A stretch of DNA of 64,000 nucleotides from contig KN880438.1 in NCBI GenBank assembly GCA_000934385.1, positions 124,001 through 188,000 of the forward strand. Reading direction: 5' to 3'. Each line of letters starts with the position of its first letter. The stretch's first letter is position 1. A program made the translations under genes and the position numbers. Shown in pieces: positions 10,313 to 21,341 of this stretch. The notes below the pieces were generated by a model. The model saw only the letters and a program-made list of their open reading frames with translations, made no database searches and was not told the DNA's origin. Origin of the DNA: Cylindrobasidium torrendii FP15055 ss-10. Its lineage: Eukaryota; Basidiomycota; Agaricomycetes; Agaricales; Physalacriaceae.

Positions 10313-12109
10313 TCAAGCGTTTGCGTATTCCCACTTTGCCCCACTTCCTGGAATTAAGTCGATGTTTTCCTTGCCCGCGAGCAGGTCCACGCCGACGCTT
10401 CGGAGGGCATTCACGCACCACTCTGGGTATCCAGCATCCCCGAAGTAACCTGCGAAAAATGTGCGAAGATAGGTGGGGAATGTGCCAGCGATGATGGCAT
10501 CGCGCGCGCCCCCCATGACTCTGGCTTGGAAGGCAAGATTGTGAAGAGTTACGGCTAAGAGCCCAACTGGTCAGGACACACAACGAACTACAGTAGCACG
10601 GTAGCTGAAATATTTACTCACCATGGGCAGCCGCAGTCTCGTGTGTGATGATGTGATTGAGATACGCGCGAGTAAGACCGTCTTTGCACGTAGGACAGGG
10701 ACATCCCTCTTCGATGGGGCCGAAGTCTGTGCTATGTTTGTTAAGCTCTGGAAATATCTTCAGTCCGAGCTGAAAGCATGTAGAGAGGATGTATACTGAG
10801 GTTCAACGGCCCACTGTGTGTCAACGCCACACCGAAACGTGCGGTGCGCGTTGGGAAGACGCAGTCCGCCATGTCAACGCCAAGGGCGACGCAAACCAGC
10901 AAGTCTAACAAGGCCTGGTAAGAAATACTTAACGGACTACAAAGCTCAACTCACCCTCTGCAAATCCGATTCCCATCGAATATCGCGGGCCTAGGGAGAG
11001 TTAGCAAGTAAAGAACGAAGTAGAAGCAACGCATACGATCTTCTGGCAACTTGTCCGCGCACTGTTTGATTCTAGAGAAAGCGGGTGTCAGTCGAATCGG
11101 ATTTACAAGTTAAATGTTGACGGCTGACACCCTCCAAAAAACATCTGCAACTAAGTCAACATCAGACTATGCAGAAAGCAACGCTCTGACCTTTCTCTTC
11201 GCCGCCGCTCAATCCACCGATGGCGAAACCAGCGACCCTATCTTTTCTTTCAACCATTGCCTGTAGACATCTATCTCGAAGCCCTGGGTCCAATCCACCT
11301 TGAACAATTGCGAAGAGATTTTGTGTGGATGTTTTTCCTGATTTTTCGTGATGCTCGATACAACGGTCCAACCAGCGGACAGATCTCTCCATGGCTTCTT
11401 CAACTCGAGGACCGACGGTTAAGCTGGAAACTGGATAACAATTTCATGGAGGGGAACGGTAATGATAAGCATAGCCTCGCACCTACATCATCTAGCTGCA
11501 TGATTATGTCGGCGCCTATGGAATGCTGGATGGACATGCTCTCTTCAGGCTAGCGGCGCATAAGTCGAAGTTCCGCAATGCATGCTTTATATGCGTACAG
11601 TCAACATGGTAGGTTTGCCGTCGAACGGCGAGGCAAAAAGGGCTCCCTCTTCCGTTATTGTTGTAAATTTGTTCAGTGAGACGAGTTGAAAGCCGCCGCT
11701 ATCCTTGGTCAATGTTAAAATTTGTCGAATAGGTCGGGAACCAACGAACGGTGAGCAGATTGCGATTCCATCCCTGAAATTTATGAGAGCCATGGGCCTT
11801 GTCGAGGATTTGTGTTCCAGGGCGGAGACTGTTCCAGCGTTACGACCGTGAAAATGGCTGCGCGAAATACTAACTTGAGGTGATAGGTGTTATTGAGGAT
11901 CAATGTGAAGCCTAGCGCCTCAACCTGCTCGGCGGTAAGGCCTTTAATGGCGGCTTGCGTTGCGACAGGCATAAATGTAGGAAGCATGGTGACCCCGTCT
12001 ATACAATTAGTAGATTCAAAAGTGATTAGACAGATTGCTCACGGGAAAGTTTCATTTTGGAAACCCTTGCACGCGTAGTATGGCATCTTGCTATGACCTC
12101 GAACTGCAT
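10313..12109 (-). CDS. QTRT1: Queuine tRNA-ribosyltransferase catalytic subunit
   Basis: Many short exons on the minus strand. Visible blocks in order: [19 protein letters not shown] start, [72 protein letters not shown], the catalytic-site segment [14 protein letters not shown], the zinc site CPCPTC, and a C-terminal block ending GAKWEYANA. These are the hallmark segments of eukaryotic TGT, which swaps guanine 34 of Asp/Asn/His/Tyr tRNAs for queuine as a heterodimer with QTRT2. The active-site DCVFPTRT aspartate and the zinc cysteines are present, so it looks functional. It starts 90 bp from the divergent TM9 gene. Exact exon ends were not worked out. Confidence 0.9.
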
Positions 12110-12199
12110 GGTGGGATAGACAGAGGGATAGCCGATCGTGAGGGTAAAGACACCGACAATGCGCGTGTCATACCCTTCTCTACATTCACCCATCATATC

Positions 12200-14825
12200 A
12201 TGCGCAGTACGGTGCTTGCCGCCGCGCTGCTCGCCTTCGTGGGCAATGTCGATGCTTTCTACCTTCCTGGCGCTGCACCCCATAACTATGTTGATGGAGA
12301 AAAAGTCGACTTGTTTGTGAACGCGTTAACACCGATGCTTTCTGCCAAGGACGATGCGAAGCTAGTGCGTGTACGACACCGACTTCAAATGTAGTCAGTC
12401 TAACACTAGCCAGAAATCCCTTATCAACTGTACTTCAAGCTTCAACTCTTTCCAAGCATTTGCTGAAGCTACTTAGATGACTATTACCATCCAAACTTCC
12501 GGTTTTGCCATCCAGAGGGAGGTATGAAGAAGCAGCCCGAGTCCCTTGGATCCATTTTATTTGGCGATAGAATATTCAACTCCCCCTACGATGTACGCAC
12601 TGCCCCGCGGTTTTGACGTCTCCCGCCTGATAGAGTACCAGATTCATATGCTCAAGGAGAATGGGACGTGCCGCACATTGTGCACTGTCGAAGATGTTAC
12701 CGGGGAGGACGCCAAGTTTATTAACGACAGGATTCTAGAAGACTATGCTCTCAACTGGCTCGTTGACGGACTACCAGCTGCCGAAATGAAGATGGACTTG
12801 CGAACAGGCGAATTGTTCTATGACATGGGGTTCAACCTAGGGAACGACGAAGGAGACTATAGTGACGCACCCGCGTTGAACAATCATTATGAAATTGTCC
12901 TCCAGTAAGTCCTTTGATCCTCTAGATACACCCATGTCCTAACTGCCAGCAGATACCACGAACCTTCGCCTGGCACTTACCGTGTCGTTGGTGTGCTTGT
13001 TTGGCCAATTAGGTGATTCCTAAACCTCGCTTGCGGTGGTTTTGGCTCACCGAATATAGTATCGGCGGCTCCCAGGACGGTGAACCAACGTGCATCGACA
13101 GTGGGACAGCGCTACAGCTCAGCGATACACAGAACCAAACGATTCGGTATACCTACCGTGTGACATGGAATGTAGGTGGCTACCTATGTCTAAGGCAATC
13201 TTGATGGAATATCTACAGGAATCATCTATTCCCTGGGCCACTCGTTGGGACAGGTATGTGCACACCTTGATGAGATCCAACATTTCTAATACTCCGCCAG
13301 TTACCTGCGCATTAATGACCCAAGGATTCACTATTTCAGTCTCATCAACTCGATTGTTATCGTTGTCTTCCTCTGTGTTATGGTTTCTATGATTCTACTT
13401 CGTACGGTCTCCCGTGATGTCTGTCTGGTTCCCCTCGATGTGATTATTGTATCTTACATTCCTCTAGATCTCGAGGTATAACGCTATTGATCTTAGTGTT
13501 TGTGGCTTTGCCTTGGGCAACACGATCATGCTTACCCAGTCAACAGGAGGACGTTCAGGAAGATTGGGGCTGGAAGCTTGTGCATGGTGAAGTTTTCCGT
13601 ACGCCGCGCTGGCCGATGGCGCTCTCAGTCATGGTCGGGAACGGGTCTCAACTGTCCGCCATGGTGATGATCACGTTGGGTAAGGCTACGCTGAGGCATC
13701 GACCATCTCTTGCTCACCGAGACTCAGTGTTTGCCCTACTGGGTTTCCTTTCGCCCTCGAACCGTGGCTCTTTGGCGACCGTAATGATTGTCTTTTGGAC
13801 GCTATTCGGAGGGTGAGCACAATCGATACTGGTGCTTACGGGAAATTCATGAGCTTGTAGTATTTCTGGATACATCTCGAGTCGGGTATATGCTTCCCTC
13901 GGCGGTACTGACAGGAGAAAGAACGCGTTCTTTACAGCAACCCTGTTCCCCACGGTCGTTTTCGTCCTCGTCTTCATGCTCAACTTCTTCCTATTTACGG
14001 CTGGCTCGTCTGGTGCTGTCCCATTCGGTATGTCAAGCGGCATCACATTTGTAACAGCTTAGACTTACTTATACCCTTTACAAGGCACTATGTTGTTGGT
14101 CTGCGTGCTCTGGTTCGGTGTCTCGGCCCCATTGTCGTCGGTCGGCGCCTACTTTGGCAACAAACATGGGTCCATCCCCAACCCCGTTCGCGTTAACCCT
14201 ATCCCGCGCCAGATACCGCCACCACCAAGATATCTTCAGACATGGGTTTGTCCTGTAGTTTACAAGAGATTTGCCATCGCTAAAGGCCGTATAGTCGTCC
14301 GTCCTATTAGCAGGTCTCCTACCATTTGGTGCGGCTTTTGTCGAGTTGTACTTCGTGTTGTCGAGTCTCTTTGCATCGCGTGCATATTATGCCTTCGGAT
14401 TTTTGACGCTTACTGCCGGCGTCGTTGGACTGACCACTGCGACTGTTACTATATTGTTCACATACTTTGTCCTTTGTGCAGAGGAGTACAGGTACCACCG
14501 AGAATTCTGTTCAACAACCAACGTTACTGACACCATTGAAGATGGCAGTGGCGCGCTTTCCTTACGGGTGGCGGCAGTGCCATCTGGCTGCTCGCGTACG
14601 GTATCTTCTATTGGGTCTCGCGCATGTCGTTGGATTCCTTTACAAGTGTTGTGTTGTATCTTGGGTATCTTCTGCTCCTTGCCATCCTGACGTTCCTGGT
14701 CACTGGTGAGTACTGGTCCTTTCCTCTCTTTTACCGTACGTCCTGACACATAGCTAGGGACCATTGGGTTCTTGGCGTCGTACTGGGCGGTGAGACGATT
14801 GTATACGGCAATTCGTATTGATTAG
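12200..14825 (+). CDS. TM9-family nonaspanin (EMP70)
   Basis: The start MRSTVLAAALLAFVGNVDAFYLPG is a clear signal peptide. The luminal part carries YDYYHPNFRFC, KQPESLGSILFGDR and a Cys-containing CRTLC segment, all typical of TM9 proteins. It is followed by about nine membrane segments (IVIVVFLCVMVSMILL, FALLGFLSP, TVVFVLVFMLNFFLF, PFGTMLLVCVLWFGVSAPLS and others). The block NPVRVNPIPRQIP and the last exon, ending YWAVRRLYTAIRID, are the usual TM9 C-terminus. About ten introns break the gene. The family sorts membrane proteins in Golgi and endosomes; closest in layout to TM9SF2/4 and yeast Emp70/Tmn. Divergent from QTRT1. Confidence 0.9.
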
Positions 14826-15281
14826 CAGTCCACGAGTCGAATAGATTCGCTTTGAACGATGACGGAATAAGACTGTCGCTTGCAATCGCCTCTTTTCGAC
14901 GTATTCATGGTAGCAGACTTCGACTACATCACATTCGAGTATGCCCTATCGCCTCAGCCTCACAAAACAACAAGGCATCGAGCAGATGAACAAGAGCAGC
15001 TTGTCTTTGACGATATTCTATTCTATCGCGCGAAAGTCGTTGGAAAGTCAGCCTACATACATAGTACATATTCGCTCTGGACATGCGTGGTCAACAAGGG
15101 CGGGAAATGAGTGCTAGAGCCAGAGTGCGTCACTTTGGGCGTGTTTTCTGTACCATATAATATCATGGCATATATGCGCTCCTCCACCATGGGTATCTCA
15201 CTGTCGAGCACATCGTATGTGATCGAGGAGACCAATTAGTAGTGATCGAAAGCTGGTTGACCGTTGACCGTTGCGACTATC
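14826..15281. other. Intergenic, no gene seen
   Basis: Follows the TM9 stop codon. Short frames only. AT-rich patches near 15157-15175 could be part of the promoter of the next small gene. Confidence 0.45.
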
Positions 15282-15699
15282 ATGGGTGGGGCTAACTACA
15301 TGGGTGGGCGCAAGTAAGTGCCTCTCTTCCCTCAACACTCCTTCGCAAACCGCGTCACATAGAAACGCCGCTAAAGCGCGCCTGAGAGACCCAGCCGCAC
15401 GCCAAAACAAAGCATACTTCAGCCGCCAGAAGCTAAACCTACACACACGCGCGGGACTCCCAGTGTCGCCATGTCGAATAGGCAAGGACAACGACATATC
15501 GCTTGGACATGCTCAAGGACGAACCTCTTCATTAACGAAATATATACCAACCGCAGACAGGCGGTACAGGCCTTTGGATTTGTCCAGCGGAAGTTCGGAT
15601 TACGGAAATGGGAAGACGCATATCGTGGAGGCTCTGGACACTTCTGGACGTGCGTTACCCCGCACTCAGGCATCCTCGCAAGTTTTGACGTGTGAATAG
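15282..15699 (+). CDS. Small basic protein of unknown function, spliced
   Basis: Exon 1 (15282-15313) encodes MGGANYMGGR plus two bases. A 49-bp intron with a consensus GTAAGT donor and CATAG acceptor follows, then exon 2 (15363-15699) continues in frame. The 122-residue product begins MGGANYMGGRKNAAKARLRD and is rich in Arg, Lys, Ser and Gly, with no membrane segment and no domain I recognise. The perfect donor and the glycine-rich start make this more than a chance frame. Function unknown; possibly nuclear from its basic content. Confidence 0.5.
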
Positions 15700-15874
15700 C
15701 ATCATTGTTACGGGCGGCGATGGGAAGAGTGCTAGCACTGCCTGATCTGGCTGGGCTAGCCAGTCCGAAGCGAAAGGCTCCTTCTTCCAGGAGAACGCCT
15801 AGTCCCTACAAGGCGCGCCGCATTTCCTAATTCAACTCATCCTCACTTTGAACTTCCACTAGAAATCTAAGATA

Positions 15875-17428
15875 ATGCACACTAAAGATCTCGGCAGCCC
15901 CATCCAGGATGCATGGTCTGACCAACCAAACTACAGAGTATACGAGAAAGAGAACTATCATGACAGGTTCAGCTCAGAGCTTGTTAACTATGACGAGAAT
16001 ATACAGGACTACAGCGACAGAGGTGAGCCACGCAGCGCAAACAACTCGCCGAGCCCCGCTTTCCCACGTCGTGCCGTAGTGGGTAGTACGAAACTACATC
16101 CCTCATCTCCCGGAAACCCACACTTCGGAAGGTTAGAAGGCTCCGATGTCCGGGAACAACAGTTTGGCGCTATTCCCGTCCGTGCAATATCCCTGCACTC
16201 GTATACCGGCAACATATTCGACTATGATGACCCTTGGAAGGCCACAGGCGTTCTCCTTGGATTCGAGAGCCCCGAGGTTGGCCCAAGCCAGATTCTCTGC
16301 TCCCCTCCGAATCCTCGTGTGGGCAATCCCCGTTCTCTTCACACCCTGCACGACACTCAGCTTTCACGACGCTCTATACGCTCTCCCACTGCACCATCGC
16401 TCTCGAATGTACCCGATGATCCTCGACTCATGTCAGAGCGTCCTGATCAAATGTCGCCGAACTCTCCCGCTTGCTACTCGCCTGCTGATGACTACGAGCC
16501 TCCAGTTACCTTGCATCGACGGTCGCCTGCGGTGCACGATGTATTCGACCTCCCTTCATCCTCTCTAGCATCATCGAGCGTCCGTATGTCATTACCTGTC
16601 GCATCATACAGCGATGAATTCGAGGAAATCGACCAGCATCAGCGTATGCCTTCCGACGACCTGTCCGCAAACGAGTCCTCACCACACGATGAGGGCAGGG
16701 CAGACTTTTCGACCCCAACGCGGGGCGCTACACATCATGAACATCTTTCGAGCTGGGTGGAAGTCTCTCCCACTGTCGCTGGACCCTATTCAAGCCATTT
16801 TAAACTGGACTCGCCGGAATTGGAACCCTCTCGAGAGCTTGATGAAGATGGCTTTTCTAGTAGTTGGGTTGAACTGGAGAGTGAGCCTGGCCTGTCGTCT
16901 GAGCAAACTAATATGCGTCTTGGACCTGGGCGACTAGACCACCTCAAATTACCACTGTACAAGATCTCTTCGACCGCAAGGGAAAATCTGGCTGCTGCGA
17001 ACAGATTCGGGGTTTCAAAGTCGCGGCTCGGATTCTGGAAGAACTTCAAGTCAGCGCGAGCACGACCTGCGCCCGTGGCACCTCGTACTAAGGTTTCTGT
17101 GAAAATCGCGCACGATGAAGATCTTTCGCAGAGAGTGAAGCCGCACAGTCGCTTGGACGGTCTCCGACTGGACTCCCGACCAAGGATATGGTCGAGCGAT
17201 GGGAAGGTGGAAACCGGTGGCGTTGGAAGACCGCCTATTACGGACGAAGTAGAATCGTTGCAGCACTCGAACGACGTGGACGCAGTACTCACAGCGCAAC
17301 CTGAACGTCTCCCAGTACCACTAGAGGATAGTGAAATGAAGCCCATTGCACATACATCATCAGGGGAGGAGGGCGTGAGTGCGCCGTTCTCGATATTCAC
17401 CAAGGACGAATTGGAGGAGGACGAGTGA
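15875..17428 (+). CDS. Large intrinsically disordered protein, unknown function
   Basis: One uninterrupted exon of 517 codons, unusual in this intron-rich window. The product is dominated by Ser, Pro, Asp and Glu with many SP sites, has no hydrophobic segment, and has one more ordered basic patch (about residues 365-420, RFGVSKSRLGFWKNFKSARAR). Two SSWVE motifs lie at Trp294 and Trp331, each set among Ser and acidic residues. No family recognised. Probably a phosphorylated scaffold or adaptor, which is inference from composition only. Start ATG at 15875 follows a C/T-rich leader. Confidence 0.7.
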   Translation: MHTKDLGSPIQDAWSDQPNYRVYEKENYHDRFSSELVNYDENIQDYSDRGEPRSANNSPSPAFPRRAVVGSTKLHPSSPGNPHFGRLEGSDVREQQFGAIPVRAISLHSYTGNIFDYDDPWKATGVLLGFESPEVGPSQILCSPPNPRVGNPRSLHTLHDTQLSRRSIRSPTAPSLSNVPDDPRLMSERPDQMSPNSPACYSPADDYEPPVTLHRRSPAVHDVFDLPSSSLASSSVRMSLPVASYSDEFEEIDQHQRMPSDDLSANESSPHDEGRADFSTPTRGATHHEHLSSWVEVSPTVAGPYSSHFKLDSPELEPSRELDEDGFSSSWVELESEPGLSSEQTNMRLGPGRLDHLKLPLYKISSTARENLAAANRFGVSKSRLGFWKNFKSARARPAPVAPRTKVSVKIAHDEDLSQRVKPHSRLDGLRLDSRPRIWSSDGKVETGGVGRPPITDEVESLQHSNDVDAVLTAQPERLPVPLEDSEMKPIAHTSSGEEGVSAPFSIFTKDELEEDE

Positions 17429-17738
17429 GGCTCCCTTTCTTTCTCCATTGCTACGTAGGTACAGTTGTATACAATAAATTTATGGAAATTGGACAATGAT
17501 TCCGCTGGCACTTTTGTAGAATACTCACGGCCTCATATGCGTTGGCCTGATGAGGCGTAGCTTCTGGTCGATTTCCGACCGCTCATCCCAATTGGGAATG
17601 TGATTCCCACGACAACTGCAAACTGCAAAAACAAGGTTTGAAGGAAAAAGCCGGCCCGCCAATTTGGGAATTAGTCAGCGTGATCATTTTTGGCCGTCTG
17701 GTATCCGACAGCGTTAACCCCCGACATCGACCGCAAGA
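17429..17738. other. Promoter region of RPS23
   Basis: No gene. It contains the 3' UTR of the disordered-protein gene and the upstream region of a ribosomal protein gene. AATTTGGGAATTAG and CCCAATTGGGAATGTG give two GGGAAT words, but no recognised ribosomal-protein promoter box could be assigned. Confidence 0.4.
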
Positions 17739-18385
17739 ATGGGCTGTACGTCCGCTATCGTCAACACGCTAGATGAATGCTCACCGATAATGTGCAGCCA
17801 ACAAACCTCGTGGCCTTCAAGCCGCTCGCAAGCTTCGCACTACTCGCCGTGAAAACCGCTGGGTACGCTCTGGCACTTCTAGTTACCAATCAGGCCAGAT
17901 CCACTGATTCTGGAGGGCGAATAGGCGGATAAAGCCTACAAAAAGCGTGCCCTCGGCAACGTCTACAAGACCTCGCCCACTGGTGGATCCTCGCACGCGA
18001 AGGGAATTGTGCTGGAGAAGGTCGGCGTTGAGGCCAAGCAGCCCAACTCTGCCATTCGCAAGTGTGTGCGTGTGCAACTCATTAAGAACGGAAAGAAGGT
18101 CACCGCTTTCGTGCCGGTACGTAATTAGTGCACTCCCTTTGACCATGCTCACGCGGAACAGAACGATGGTTGCTTGAACTTCGTCGATGAGAACGACGAG
18201 GTACTCATTTCGGGTTTCGGTCGCCGCGGCAAGGCTAAGGGTGATATTCCTGGTGTGCGGTTCAAGATCGTGAAGGTGTCGGGTGTCGGTCTCCTTGCGC
18301 TGTGGAAGGAGAAGAAGGTGCGTAGCATTACACCCGCCCTGTGGCCGTGCGCTGATTTTGCCTGCAGGAGAAACCCAGGTCGTAA
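17739..18385 (+). CDS. RPS23: 40S ribosomal protein S23 (uS12)
   Basis: Five exons (17739-17745, 17798-17862, 17925-18116, 18162-18317, 18368-18385) splice to exactly 145 residues, the family length. It begins [15 protein letters not shown] and continues through [42 protein letters not shown] and [19 protein letters not shown]. The loop KQPNSAIRK contains the proline that is hydroxylated in many eukaryotes and lies at the decoding centre. The first exon is only 7 coding bases (ATGGGCT), a common layout for fungal ribosomal protein genes. Confidence 0.97.
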
Positions 18386-18635
18386 ATTACCTGTATATTC
18401 GGGACTGTTTCTTCATTGCTCTTACCCACCACCTTGCTTCGCGCTAAGCTGTCCGCCCTTATGCCATGCCTATCTCAATTCAAAGTATGAGTATGCCGTT
18501 CCCTCCTGTGTAACTTGTGTATACTACCCGCTGTAAGATAGTCTAGGTCTCGAGCAGCCTGTCACTTTGCGATCTGGAAAGATGCGTTTCGCCATGCTCA
18601 GATCAGCATCAAATCGCCTCTTCTTTTTGACCATC

Positions 18636-20108
18636 ATGTCGTTCCGCCCTGCTGTTCCTCCACGGCGGGCAGCGCCTTCTACATCACCGAGCCCGGGACA
18701 CTCACATGACAATGAAGAATCTGAGGAAAAGCCGCTAACCATCGCTGAACGTATGGCCAAGCTGAGGTCAGCTCAAGTTGCCCAAGGTGAACCACGTCCG
18801 CCTGATGCCCTGCGGGAAACCCCACCGGCTGTGCCGCGACGACAGGTTGAGAAGCCTCCAACGTCGCGGCCAGTCCAAGCGGCAACTTCAACGGTACAGG
18901 GTGCCCATGTTCCCACCCAGGCTGAGCTAGATGTGCGAGGCGCTGCGTTTCTCAGGCTCATTCAGCGCCCCGTGCCACCAATTCCTGGGTCTCAACCCGT
19001 TCAGAATGACCCTCCACTACCTCCCCGACGCGTGCCACCTCTGCCTACCCGTCTGCCCACGCCGCCGCCCGAGGAGACTGCGCCAGAGCCAGAGACTATT
19101 ACAGACGAACCCGAATCGATGTCTGCTGCATCTTGCTTGAAATGCCATGACTTTGCGTTCATCGACTACCACGCTTCGCTGTTTCCTCGAAATGATGTCG
19201 TCTCGCTTGAGGCACTTGCGAGGGACCTTACTTCACCATTTGGAACGGAGACAGAGAAGGCGCGCGCCATTTTTGCATGGATGCACCACAACGTCGTATA
19301 CGACACCGCCGCATTTTTCGCTGGGAATCTGCGAGCGATGTCTCCGGAGGATACGCTACGTTCCGGGCTGACTATGTGTGATGGGTATGCCGGACTGTTT
19401 GCTTATCTAGCTGAGTATGCAGGGCTTCAGGCGCACAAGGTCAATGGACACGGGAAGGGGTTGGGTTTCAAGGCAACGCAGCCTGGTGCGCCGCCGCCTG
19501 CATTTGCGATGAACCATGCGTGGAATTGTGTACTCATGGATGGCGAGTGGCGGTTGATCGACTGTTGTTGGGGTGCTGGCGCTGTGGATGGAACGAACTA
19601 TGTTCCCAGACTAACGACGATGTGGTTCGGGTCGGATGCGGCGGAATTTGGGAGGAGACACTTCCCCGAGGAGGAAGGATACCAGTTGCTTGCTGAGCCG
19701 ATGAAGTGGGAGGACTACATCCTCGAGCCGCCTGGTCCGACAATATTCGGGGTGTTTTACGAGCAAAACTTCGATCCCTATCTGTTGCAGCCAGCCGCGA
19801 GTGAAGTACAGGGAGGGCAGTGGGCTAGTGTCCAGCTGTTCAAGATCTGCGAGCATATGTCGACGGCAGAGGAAGATAATTATGTTTATTTGATGGCGAC
19901 GCCGGATGGGAATCGGACGCCATTGAGGGTGAATGAGTATGGTGGTTGGAGCGCGGAGGTTTGGATCCCTGCCGGTTCAGGGGAGCTCTCGCTGTACTAT
20001 GTTACGAAGCTCGGAGAGCAAGACGGGAAGGGTCTCAGCGTCGACTACTATCTCTCCGCGCGCGAGGCAACCCATTTTGGCGGTCTAGCTAGGTGGACAA
20101 TTGTTTAG
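18636..20108 (+). CDS. Transglutaminase-like protein with proline-rich N-terminus
   Basis: Single exon; start MSFRPAVPPRRAAP chosen (an in-frame ATG also exists at 18582). The first 170 or so residues are disordered with many PxxP stretches (PPLPPRRVPPLPTRLPTPPP), which suit SH3 binding. A transglutaminase-like fold follows: GTETEKARAIFAWMHHNVVYD, the catalytic Cys in LTMCDGYAGLF, the His in MNHAWNCVL and the Asp in RLIDCCW. The C-terminal part is beta-rich. This is the kyphoscoliosis-peptidase/Cyk3 kind of transglutaminase-like domain. All three catalytic residues are present, so it may be an active peptidase or crosslinking enzyme. No SH3 domain of its own is visible, so it is not a plain Cyk3 orthologue. 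Confidence 0.75.
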   Translation: MSFRPAVPPRRAAPSTSPSPGHSHDNEESEEKPLTIAERMAKLRSAQVAQGEPRPPDALRETPPAVPRRQVEKPPTSRPVQAATSTVQGAHVPTQAELDVRGAAFLRLIQRPVPPIPGSQPVQNDPPLPPRRVPPLPTRLPTPPPEETAPEPETITDEPESMSAASCLKCHDFAFIDYHASLFPRNDVVSLEALARDLTSPFGTETEKARAIFAWMHHNVVYDTAAFFAGNLRAMSPEDTLRSGLTMCDGYAGLFAYLAEYAGLQAHKVNGHGKGLGFKATQPGAPPPAFAMNHAWNCVLMDGEWRLIDCCWGAGAVDGTNYVPRLTTMWFGSDAAEFGRRHFPEEEGYQLLAEPMKWEDYILEPPGPTIFGVFYEQNFDPYLLQPAASEVQGGQWASVQLFKICEHMSTAEEDNYVYLMATPDGNRTPLRVNEYGGWSAEVWIPAGSGELSLYYVTKLGEQDGKGLSVDYYLSAREATHFGGLARWTIV

Positions 20109-20371
20109 TGAAGGTAGTCGGGTTTGACACTGACGCCTGGAGCTGTGTCAAAGCTAGACATGCGCAATCGCGGAAAGTTGTGCTTATGACACCTGACAGA
20201 CATGGGAAAACATAGCACGAGAGAGGATTCATCATGACTATGTAGCTAGAAGGACACATTGGTAGCTATGAGGAATAGGATAAGGATATATTGTGGGATT
20301 TTCCATCCACCAGAATATTCAGGTGGGATTTCGGTCATAGGAATTGTCACAGTCGTCGCATGGGGGCAGCC

Positions 20372-21293
20372 TTATGGTCTGGCGGCGGAGTCAATGCCTG
20401 TGCGTCGTTGAGCAGCTCGCCAGCGTCGGGACCCAGTCACCATTGGCATCGTCGCGGGGCCTGGAGGGAGGCCAGCTGCTTTGCGATCTTCTGAGCGCGT
20501 CTTCCGGGATTTCGGCTGCACAACAGGTACGGGTGAGGGTTCTGAACGCGGGATGAACCAGATATTGCCGTTCTCATCTAGAGGAGGGGCCCACGAGACT
20601 GTTCTTTCGATGTTGATAACTTGCTTGTCGTTGATCGTAGCTTTTGTGATGTTCGTTGTGGGTTGCAGGGCTAGACGAGGCGGTGTGTAGACAGGAGCGT
20701 CGATGTTGAGTTTAGCCTGGGCTTTGGAGGAGAGTGTGAATCCAGGAGGTGGTGGTGGTAGCGTGAATCTGCGAGGTTTGTCGTTGAGTTTCAAGTCGAG
20801 GCGGCATTTCGAGCGAGTTTGTTTAGCCAGCCAGAATGCGAAGGCAAGTGGAAGATCGGATTTCGTAGTCGATGCAGGAACGAAGGACAGGCACCAGACG
20901 TAGACAGAGTCGGTTATCGTGTTTGGTGAGAATATGGATACGAGGTAGTCGTTAAGGGAGAATGGATATCTTGATGTGGGACGAACAAGCATAGCTCTTG
21001 CTGGAGTTGAGGAATCGTTCTATGCAGATGAGTCGGAAATAGGGAGAAGAATGTGCGATACCTACAGGGAAGAAGATTCCAAAGAGTTTCCTGAATGTCT
21101 GGGTTTGATCCGTATCAGAGTTGATGTAGTAGTAGGCGAGCGCGCCGATGCAGACGGCGGGTGGCGCGAGTCGCAATGCAAGCCGTCGTGCGCGGCGGGA
21201 CTGCGCCATCACCGCAATAACTGCAAAGGCGGACGTAGATGCGTAAATGCGAGATTTCTTGGATACCGATGACCAGGTCGTGAGGAGGCCCAT
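20372..21293 (-). CDS. Unknown single-pass membrane protein
   Basis: Two exons (21293-21066 and 21019-20372, intron 46 bp) join to 291 residues. A basic N-terminal region (AQSRRARRLALRLAPP) precedes one membrane segment (PPAVCIGALAYYYI), then a domain with short hydrophobic strands (SLNDYLVSIFSPNTITDSVYVWCLSFVP), a PPPPPGF stretch, and a basic, Arg/Lys-rich C-terminus. No known family. The Arg-rich leader and the shared 48-bp promoter gap with a mitochondrial tRNA synthetase would fit a mitochondrial membrane protein, but that is inference. Confidence 0.6.
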
Positions 21294-21341
21294 CACTGTC
21301 TGAAGCAGGAAGCGGGGGCGTCATGTGATCGCTGCATCCTA
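21294..21341. promoter_or_regulatory. 48-bp divergent gap between start codons
   Basis: Separates the membrane protein (minus) from the mitochondrial tyrosyl-tRNA synthetase (plus). The two promoters necessarily overlap. Confidence 0.55.

Noticed and set aside
16786..17511. 241-codon minus-strand frame
   Set aside because: Antisense to the long single exon of the disordered protein; low-complexity sequence keeps both strands open.
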